DNA from: Mesostigma viride
Lineage: Eukaryota; Streptophyta; Mesostigmatophyceae; Mesostigmatales; Mesostigmataceae
Assembly (NCBI GenBank): GCA_009746045.1
Contig: RPFO01000154.1
Coordinates: 343,187 to 407,186, forward strand
DNA length: 64,000 bases
Direction: 5' to 3'
The position numbers and the translations under genes were made by a program. The notes below the pieces were generated by a model, which saw nothing but the letters and a program-made list of their open reading frames with translations, was not told where the DNA came from and made no database searches. Each line of letters opens with the position of its first letter. The first letter of the stretch is position 1. Positions 57,344 to 64,000 of this stretch are shown here, piece after piece.

Positions 57344-57792
57344 GATCCTGATTCGGCATATCTCTGCGATTCCAGCGGCACCGGAACGAGTTCATTCTGA
57401 CAAGTATCAAGAAAGTTATGGCGTTCCGACTTCCCGGTCGCGCGCGAGCGCGAGCCGGCTGTTCTTCTAAGTCGGACGTGAATATTTGCCGACGACATAT
57501 GGGGTCGACAGTAATTCCTGGGCTGACAGGAATTAGGTGCTGTACCTACGACGGTATTGGATTAATACGTCGTACGCAGGAACTGTGGTCTGTTGGTACC
57601 GCAGGCTTAGTCCTGGACTTCTAGGTGCAGATGCAATAGTCACTGTGGACTGTGCTCTGTGGTCACTGTGCCTGTATGGCAGACCTACTGTATAGGAGCT
57701 GGGCGCTGTACAGGTAGTGAATACTGTACCGGGGGTGTTATTACTGAGCAGGCCTCCTAGGCTGCTCAGGACTAGCAAGCACAGTGCACAAG

Positions 57793-57800
57793 TATATAAA
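57793..57800 (+). promoter_or_regulatory. TATA box in 5' LTR
   Basis: TATATAAA, conserved at 62736-62743 in the second repeat. It lies about 300 bp upstream of the LTR ORF at 58095 and could drive it and the genomic transcript. Confidence 0.55.
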
Positions 57801-58094
57801 CAATAGGCCAGTGCCAATTGGGCATCTCTTGCGAGCCCGCCTCACGTGTTGTGCCTTGACTTGGCAAACGCGTGTACAAGCCTCAAGTGTGTGAGCGCTG
57901 TAACATTATCCAATTTTAACAAAGCTCCGTTTCCAACCATATTCACACATTGCTGCATTGCAACCATATCCTTCACATTGCGTTTGCTAAGAACGTTAAC
58001 TCAAATTACAACCAGTCTCAGCGGAACGGCCAGGAGGGTCGTTGCCGGTTGCGGTGTGCAGCGTTGACGACGCAAGGAGCTCGTCCGGTGGTGA

Positions 58095-59010
58095 ATGGTG
58101 CAGGAAGAACAACGGCAGCAGGATTTCCGGTTTCGGCAGTCTGCTGGGGGTTCGATTTCGCCTGAATTGCGTCGTGTCGTTCGGGATCTATCTTTATTGC
58201 TTGCAGATCGTCCGCCTGTTAATCGCAGCTTCGTGCAATTCGTCGACGACCAGGTCGAAGATTGGGAGCGAATTCTGCGACACGTACAAACCATCGTCAT
58301 TCCGGAGCACCGGAGCATCGACGACCTCGAGCAGGAGCTTCACGGTTTGGTCGGCATCCAGACGGTGATTACAGCAGTAGCTGAGCGAGTGCGGACGGAG
58401 TTGGCGGCAAGGCGAGGCGAGGTTGCGGAGGCAGCTGGCGCAGTGCGACACGAGTTTGTACCGACAGCAGCGGGTGCGGGTGTACCACGTACTTTCGCAG
58501 GCGTCATCGGCGACGAGGGTGTTGCAGCGGGGCCAGTTAGGCGTGAACGACGCGGAGCGGAGCATTACAGGCGGCTTGCAGAGGTCGGGGCGACAGCGGC
58601 AGCCATCACCGGAGGACAGCGCGCGGCAAGAGTCGGCAGGTTTCCGGAGCGAGCAAGGTTCCTTTTCAGGAACTGCCCCCCCCTTCGCGTTCGTGTGACG
58701 CGTTGGGAGGAGTTTGCCCCTCTTGGGTACGATAGTGACCTTGAGGTGGGAGCAGGGGGTGTCGCTGGGCTAGGCGACGAGACACTTGGCGACCACGAGG
58801 TGCCAAGATACAATCCGAGGGGTGCCAACGACGGGTTGTCACCTGTCTACTATACCAACGGTGACGATTCAGTCATCGCGGGCCGACAGCGGGTCGACGA
58901 CGGCGCAGCGGGTAGCAGGGCCAGAGCTGATTGTGGTGAGCGACAGCGACGACGACAGCGACAAGGAGAACCAGGACGCGCCTGGGGCCAGCCGTGGTGG
59001 TCTTGCCTGA
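58095..59010 (+). pseudogene. ORF inside the LTR, unknown function, frameshifted
   Basis: ATG at 58095. The first 125 codons are clean and highly helical (LRRVVRDLSLLLADRPPVNR, FVQFVDDQVEDWERILRHVQ, IDDLEQELHGLVGIQTVITA). The C-terminus in the conserved frame is acidic, ELIVVSDSDDDSDKENQ, ending at TGA 59010. Comparison with the second copy shows a one-base difference near 58530 and a two-base difference near 58920, so this copy changes frame. No homology recognised. It might be a capsid-type or accessory protein, or the N-terminal part of the element's own polyprotein if the true LTR is shorter. Confidence 0.5.
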
Positions 59011-59112
59011 GTGGTAACACTTGGCACTTTCCTTTCTTGTTCAGTAGCTTATATTGCTTTAATTGCTGCTTGGCCACTTGGCTGGCTGTAGCAGATCTGA
59101 ACAGAGGCCATC

Positions 59113-60300
59113 ATGGATGATGGAGCTATCAACCAACAAGCGGGCTTTATGGGCTTCGCGCGGCGCGGCGCTGGGATGGATGGACGAGATGGACGCGATG
59201 GACGCGGTGGACGCGATGGACGCGGGGACGGCCAGGCGCTGGGAGACCAGGCTGAGGTGCCAGATAATCAGAGCCAAGGATCGCAGGGCGGTCAGAACGC
59301 GCCAGCCGCAGATCAAGCGGCGCCTAAGCGACCGACCGTGGCTGAGGGGTACGCGGTGCTAGGCCAGTTTCAGTCCATCAAGGACAATTGGCAGCCCCGG
59401 GATGCTGAGAGGATGTTAGAGGACATGAACTTGTACACGGAGATATACACCGGTGACAAGCTTCGCATCCTGGCGTCTAGTGCCTACATAAGGCAGTCGG
59501 CGAGGCGGCTGTTCAAGTTTGTTCGGGAGCGACACGCGGCGGGGGACACCTGGGCGGCGTTTATGACGCGACTCAGGTCGTTCCTGAGTGACAAGAGGAC
59601 CATAGATGGGTCCCACCTGAAGCAAGAATACCTGGACTACAAGCCCATCAAGGGGCAGCTAGTGGTCCACGCCTTTGAAGACTTCGTCAAGCTGAGGGAG
59701 GACGCCATGGCCAAGGGCTTCTTCGTCGCAGATCGGATGGCCATGGGCGACTTTCTCAAGTCGCTGCAGCTGGATCCGGTCACCATGGATAATGTGACCA
59801 TCCACATGCGACAGGTCCATGGCTGGGCAGCCATGACGGACCAGTTGTATGAGTGTTTCAGCGGCAAGTACGTGGGTGGTAAGCGCCCTCGTCAGGGTGA
59901 TGAGGAGGCCACTGAACCCACGGTTAAGTCCATGAGGGGATCGGGCCACGGGGGCCCAGCGCCCTCGAGAGGGCCTGAGACCTCTTCAAGGGGTCGAGGA
60001 AGGTCCAGGAGGGGGCGTGACAGAAGGGCTGGACGGGGGACCCCGCCGAAGTCGGGACATCCACAGTCCCAGTTTGACTTCAAGAGGGTGGGTGGTCCTC
60101 CCAAGGCTGGGCCCAGCAGTGGGACCTCACGGGACATCAGTCAGGTGGAATGTTATTTCTGCCAGGGGAAGGGTCACTTCAGGAATGAGTGTCCCTCGTA
60201 CCTGAGGCAGGAAGGTCAGAGCAAGCCAGCTCAGGGTGGCAGCAAGGACAAGGCTGGTCCATCCCAGGATAAGGGCAAGGGCAAGGCTGCTGATCATTGA
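59113..60300 (+). CDS. Retroelement Gag with CCHC zinc knuckle
   Basis: 395 residues from ATG 59113 to TGA 60300, intact. An N-terminal Gly/Asp/Arg repeat (GRDGRDGRGGRDGRG) precedes a helical capsid-like region (AERMLEDMNLYTEIYTGDKL, AYIRQSARRLFKFVRERHAA, FMTRLRSFLSDK), then a basic Arg/Gly/Ser linker and the knuckle CYFCQGKGHFRNEC (60151-60192), which fits C-x2-C-x4-H-x4-C. Gag packages the RNA into particles. Confidence 0.85.
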   Translation: MDDGAINQQAGFMGFARRGAGMDGRDGRDGRGGRDGRGDGQALGDQAEVPDNQSQGSQGGQNAPAADQAAPKRPTVAEGYAVLGQFQSIKDNWQPRDAERMLEDMNLYTEIYTGDKLRILASSAYIRQSARRLFKFVRERHAAGDTWAAFMTRLRSFLSDKRTIDGSHLKQEYLDYKPIKGQLVVHAFEDFVKLREDAMAKGFFVADRMAMGDFLKSLQLDPVTMDNVTIHMRQVHGWAAMTDQLYECFSGKYVGGKRPRQGDEEATEPTVKSMRGSGHGGPAPSRGPETSSRGRGRSRRGRDRRAGRGTPPKSGHPQSQFDFKRVGGPPKAGPSSGTSRDISQVECYFCQGKGHFRNECPSYLRQEGQSKPAQGGSKDKAGPSQDKGKGKAADH

Positions 60301-60333
60301 CTTGAGCCTGCACACATCCCTGAACCCTGGAGG

Positions 60334-62007
60334 GTGCCCCCAGGGGTGTGTAATGTAGCTGCTAGTGACAGCAGTGAGGGGCAGCCCCATGCTCTAGTGA
60401 AAGAGCCTATTGGACACGATGGGGCAAGCTTGGTTACCACAGAGAGTATGCCAGCTGTAGCTGCAGTGGTTACTCGCCAACGTGCCCGCCATGGCGGTGC
60501 TGAGCCTGAGGTAGGACCTGGTGATGTGGACCCAGGTGGATCTCAGAAGCATTCTGACCGTGCAGGACTGGCACAGGATGGTCAGGATGAGGATAGGGCT
60601 GGAGACAGTCTGACAGGCACGACCCTGGTGCCTCCTGTACATAAGGGATCTGTACATACCTTGAGTGCTAATAATGACAATAAAAGGTTTTCTCTCTTGT
60701 ATGACATTGCCTCAAGGTTGCATACCATGTTTGGCCATGCAGCTCAGTCTTTGCAAGTTGCTAGACGGCTGGGAGGAAGTGAGTTGTACTCCATCTGCCA
60801 ACAGGTTGCTCAAGCTTGCAAGTGCAGGCTAGTTGCTAGAAAGCCCAAGCAGTCTCATGCCAGGACTCCTATTTTGCAGCCAGGCCATGTGCAGGTAGAT
60901 ATTCAGAGAATCAGGGGTTTGAAGCTGCTGGTGGCAGTGGACAGATATACCAAGTACAAGACCCTAGAGATCCTGCCTGACATGGAGAAGCCTACATTGA
61001 TTGCTGCTCTGAAGTTGACAAGGAGCAGGTACCCTGGGTTGGAGTTGTTGCAGTGTGACATTCAGTTTGAGTGCTGTGAGAACCTGCCAGAGTTTCCAGA
61101 GTTGCTGATTACACCCAGGGAGAGCCACGGCCAGCAAGGGGTGGTGGAGAGAGCCATCCAAGAGATCAAGACTGTGCTGCTGGTGGAGAGGATTCCAAGG
61201 ACGTCATCTGCCATTGTGACATCTGCATGGCTACGTTCTGTGGAGGACAGGCTGAACCTGAGGACTCCCATGTTCTTTGGTGACATTGCCATCAATCCTC
61301 TTATGCTGCATACCAGGATGCTGCCAGCTGATGCTGAGCAGGCATGGAAGGAGAAGCTAGAGGCCAAGTTCCTCAAGCTGAGGCAGAAAGACAAGGGCTG
61401 GAGTGTCCTAGAACCTAACGTTGGACAACAGGTTGTTGTGTGGAAGGAACCAAGCTTTCCAGGGAAACGTGGCAGCTGGCATGATGGGGTGGTGACCCGA
61501 GTAGAAGCCGCTGGCCATAAGTGCTGGGTGGCCATTGATGGCTCCCAAGCAGTGCACCGTCTGTCCTGGTCAAAGATCCGTCCCCGGGGAGGTAATCAAG
61601 GAGACCTCTTCCAGGTGCCCGCTGGTGTACAATGCGGGGGTGACGTGGAGCTTCCTGATCAGGGTGCTACAGCTGTATCGAGCCCTCAGGGTGACCCTGG
61701 CCCGGCCCCTGGGGTACCTTCACATACGGTGGTTGGGCAAGCAGGCGGACAGGCTGCACCTCCGGAACGGCCCGACACCAGGCCTAGGGGTGTGCGTCTA
61801 TCAGATATTGTACAGGCTTTGCAAAGAGCCAAGAAGGAGCCTAAGGTGTCCAAGCTTGTCCAGTTGGATGAACCTGAGGTAGCTGCCATGGAGATAGATA
61901 CCAATGCACAGGTTTCTGTCATGGGACCTCAGCATACAGGAGAACTGCGCTGGTCGGAGAACCAAGTTGCCCCTGGGTGTCTGATTTCAGTGGTAGGACG
62001 CATCTAA
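60334..62007 (+). CDS. Integrase followed by start of retropepsin
   Basis: Begins 33 bp after the Gag stop in the same frame as Gag, separated from it by that stop. An HHCC-type zinc region (LHTMFGHAAQSL then ICQQVAQACKC) precedes the integrase core: VDIQ (first Asp, about 60898), LLQCDIQ (second Asp, about 61055) and GQQGVVERAIQEIK (Glu, about 61147). The second Asp and Glu are 29 residues apart instead of the usual 35, so the core seems shortened. A C-terminal chromatin-like segment has GQQVVVWKEPSFPGKRGSWH. Near the end comes EIDTNAQVSVM, a retropepsin active site with DTN in place of DTG. The frame ends at TAA 62005; the rest of the protease continues in another frame. Confidence 0.75.
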   Translation: MPPGVCNVAASDSSEGQPHALVKEPIGHDGASLVTTESMPAVAAVVTRQRARHGGAEPEVGPGDVDPGGSQKHSDRAGLAQDGQDEDRAGDSLTGTTLVPPVHKGSVHTLSANNDNKRFSLLYDIASRLHTMFGHAAQSLQVARRLGGSELYSICQQVAQACKCRLVARKPKQSHARTPILQPGHVQVDIQRIRGLKLLVAVDRYTKYKTLEILPDMEKPTLIAALKLTRSRYPGLELLQCDIQFECCENLPEFPELLITPRESHGQQGVVERAIQEIKTVLLVERIPRTSSAIVTSAWLRSVEDRLNLRTPMFFGDIAINPLMLHTRMLPADAEQAWKEKLEAKFLKLRQKDKGWSVLEPNVGQQVVVWKEPSFPGKRGSWHDGVVTRVEAAGHKCWVAIDGSQAVHRLSWSKIRPRGGNQGDLFQVPAGVQCGGDVELPDQGATAVSSPQGDPGPAPGVPSHTVVGQAGGQAAPPERPDTRPRGVRLSDIVQALQRAKKEPKVSKLVQLDEPEVAAMEIDTNAQVSVMGPQHTGELRWSENQVAPGCLISVVGRI

Positions 62008-62252
62008 GGGTGTTGGGAGAGGTTACTGCCCCTGTCATGGGTGTGGATGTGACCTTCCTTGTCCTAGAGGACTATGATGGCCCTGTGATTTTGGGTCAGA
62101 ATTTTCTGGGCAATCCTGGGATTTCTATCAGAGCTACAGCTCTGAGAAGAGATGGCTGGGGGATGATTCCCCTAGAAAATTTCAGGACAACATTTCCAGT
62201 CAGGTGCAGGGCCAAGCCGGTCAAGGGTGTAAAATGGGATGAAGGGGAGGAG
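61977..62252 (+). pseudogene. Retropepsin C-terminal half, other frame
   Basis: VTFLVLEDYDGPVILGQNFL contains the conserved ILG-x-x-FL turn of retroviral-type aspartic proteases. It completes the fold begun at EIDTNAQVSVM about 190 bases upstream, after a frame change around 61980-62000. It could be a real frameshift site or decay. It runs directly into the 3' LTR, which supplies the stop. Confidence 0.65.
62236..62252 (+). promoter_or_regulatory. Polypurine tract
   Basis: GGGATGAAGGGGAGGAG ends exactly where the second repeat begins. This is the plus-strand primer site expected just upstream of a 3' LTR. Confidence 0.75.
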
Positions 62253-64000
62253 TTAACGCCAAGCGCATTGGCGTGATCCTGATTCGGCATATCTCTGCGA
62301 TTCCAGCGGCACCGGAACGAGTTCATTCCGACGAGTATCAAGAAAGTTATGGCGTTCCGACTTCCCGGTCGCGCGCGAGCGCGAGCCGGCTGTTCTTCTA
62401 AGTCGGACGTGAATATTTGCCGACGACATATGGGGTCGACAGTAATTCCTGGGCTGACAGGAATTAGGTGCTGTACCTACGACGGTATTGGATTAATACG
62501 TCGTACGCAGGAAATAGGAACCTTAACCTGTGGTCTGTGGGTACCGCAGGCTTAGTCCTGGACTTCTAGGTGCAGATGCAATAGTCACTGTGGACTGTGC
62601 TCTGTGGTCACTGTGCCTGTATGGCAGACCTACTGTATAGGAGTGGGCGCTGTACAGGTAGTGAATACTGTACCGGGGTGTTATTACTGAGCAGGCCTCC
62701 TAGGCTGCTCAGGACTAGCAAGCACAGTGCACAAGTATATAAACAATAGGCCAGTGCCAAATGGGCATCTCTTGCGAGCCCGCCTCACGTGTTGTGCCTT
62801 GACTTGGCAAGCGCGTGTACAAGCCTCAAGTGTGTGAGCGCTGTAAACATTATCCGATTTTAACAAAGCTCCGTTTCCAACCATATTCACACATTGCTGC
62901 ATTGCAACCATATCCTTCACATTGCGTGTGCTAAGAAAGCTTAACTCAAATTACAACCAGTCTCAGCGGAACGGCCAGGAGGGTCGTTGCCGGTTGCGGT
63001 GTGCAGCGTTTACGACGAGAGGAGCTCGTCCGGTGGTGAATGGTGCAGGAGGAACAACGGCAGCAGGATTTCCGGTTTCGGCAGTCTGCTGGGGGTTCGA
63101 TTTCTCCTGAATTACGCCGTGTCGTTCGGGATCTATCTTTATTGCTTGCAGATCGTCCGCCTGTAAATCGCAGCTTCGTGCAATTCGTCGACGACCAGGT
63201 CGAAGATTGGGAGCGAATTCTGCGACACGTACAAACCATCGTCATTCCGGAGCACCGGAGCATCGACGACCTTGAGCAGGAGCTTCACGGGTTGGTCGGC
63301 ATCCAGACGGTGATTACTGCAGTAGCAGAGCGAGTGCGGACGGAGTTGGCAGCAAGGCGAGGCGAGGTTGCGGAGGCAGCTGGCGCAGGGCGACACGAGT
63401 TTGTGCCGACAGTAGCGGGCGCGGGAGTACCACGTGCTTTCGCAGGCGGCATCGGCGACGAGGGTGTTGCAGCGGGCCAGTTAGGCGTGAACGACGCGGA
63501 GCGGAGCATCACAGGCGGCTTGCAGAGGTCGGGGCGACAGCGGAAGCCATCGCCGGAGGACAGCGCGCGACAAGAGTCGGCAGGTTTCCAGAGCGAGTAA
63601 GAGTTCCTTTTCAGGAGCTGCCCCCGCCCCTTCGCGTTCGTGTGACGCGTTGGGAGGAGTTTGCACCTCTTGGGTACGATAGTGACCTTGAGGTAGGAGC
63701 AGGGGGTGTCGCTGGGCTAGGCGACGAGGCACTTGGCGACCACGAGGTGCCAACGTACAATCCGCGAGGGCCAACGACGGGTTGTCACCTGTCTACTTTA
63801 CCAACGGTGACGATTCAGTCATCGCGGGCCGACAGCGGGTCGACGACGGCGCAGCAGGTAGCAGGGTACCAGAGCTGATTGTGGTGAGCGACAGCGACGA
63901 CGACAGCGACAAGGAGAACCAGGACGCGCCTGGGGCCAGCCGTGGTGGTCTTGCCTGAGTGGTAACACTTGGCACTTTCCTTTCTTGTTCAGTAGCTTAT
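62253..64000 (+). repeat. 3' long terminal repeat, cut by window edge
   Basis: Repeats 57322-59055. Contains TATATAAA at 62736-62743 and the second copy of the LTR ORF. Confidence 0.7.
63040..63958 (+). pseudogene. Second copy of the LTR ORF
   Basis: Same start (ATG 63040) and same first 125 codons as 58095. It then has a shorter G run near 63475, which changes frame and gives a stop at 63598. The acidic C-terminus ELIVVSDSDDDSDKENQ returns in frame with the middle block (WEEFAPLGYDSDLEVG) and ends at TGA 63956. The breaks differ from those in the first copy. Confidence 0.5.

Larger units (their letters stand above)
57321..59055 (+). repeat. 5' long terminal repeat (extent by similarity)
   Basis: Aligns with 62252-64000 with scattered substitutions and short indels (for example extra bases at about 62515-62527). 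It starts GTTAACGCC rather than TG. Its true right end is not defined because the copy at 62252 is cut by the window edge. Confidence 0.65.
57321..64000 (+). mobile_element. LTR retroelement, Gag-IN-PR, no RT; runs off right edge
   Basis: The sequence starting at 57321 (GTTAACGCCAAGCGCATTGG) recurs at 62252 directly after a polypurine tract, so 57321 onward and 62252 onward are the two long terminal repeats. Similarity continues to the end of the window, giving repeats of at least 1.73 kb; alternatively, two elements sit in tandem. Between them are Gag, integrase and retropepsin, but no reverse transcriptase or RNase H. The 5' insertion disrupted a LINE endonuclease fragment. The right flank is outside the window, so the target duplication cannot be checked. 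Confidence 0.8.

Noticed and set aside
56821-57345. A 174-codon host gene ending in LTPSALA
   Set aside because: It is a LINE endonuclease fragment running into the LTR, which adds the last codons and stop. The same LTPSALA ending appears at the other LTR.

Overview
This is eukaryotic nuclear DNA. Genes are split by GT-AG introns, spaced by kilobases, and the rest is filled with transposon remnants, minisatellites and simple repeats. The best protein evidence is an AP-5 mu subunit of plant type, a GT29 sialyltransferase-like protein, and a Nox-type NADPH oxidase with no N-terminal EF-hands whose NADPH domain is interrupted by membrane spans. Together these suggest an alga of the plant (archaeplastid) lineage. 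I cannot name the species, and I would not rule out another algal group.

Host genes, left to right. (1) 450-7379, minus: a gene of unknown function rebuilt from nine exons with consistent splice phases. Its 5' end lies upstream, close to the divergent AP-5 gene. (2) 8374-12544, plus: AP-5 mu with very long low-complexity inserts, plus a probable short first exon at 8044-8090. (3) 14111-16439, minus: GT29 glycosyltransferase in two exons with a signal anchor. (4) 17377-21017, plus: a membrane-anchored protein of uncertain family in at least four exons. It probably continues past a 5-kb minisatellite into a ubiquitin-like-fold exon at 28327-28449. (5) 38570-48325, minus: a complete 11-exon NADPH oxidase of 1,536 residues.

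The remaining sequence is mobile DNA. 29.5-36.9 kb and 50.9-57.3 kb hold fragments of related LINEs: an ORF1 protein, reverse-transcriptase C-termini, an endonuclease end, and 3' tails ending in a CACGTGAC hairpin plus (TTAA)n. Two related TTAA-flanked inverted-repeat elements lie at 30489-33173 and 50985-53263; the first carries a PHD-finger coding fragment. Smaller insertions with clean target duplications sit inside the second LINE copy. From 57321 to the right edge lies an LTR retroelement that encodes Gag with a CCHC knuckle, then integrase, then a retropepsin, in that unusual order and with no reverse transcriptase. Its repeat, at least 1.7 kb long, itself contains an ORF.

The host genes do not form an operon or an obvious pathway. 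AP-5 mu acts in endosomal traffic, the GT29 protein in the Golgi, and the oxidase at a membrane producing superoxide. The most notable items are the oxidase with extra spans and a duplicated in-frame splice donor, the IN-before-PR retroelement with its LTR ORF, and the two inverted-repeat elements whose ends differ between copies but match within each copy.
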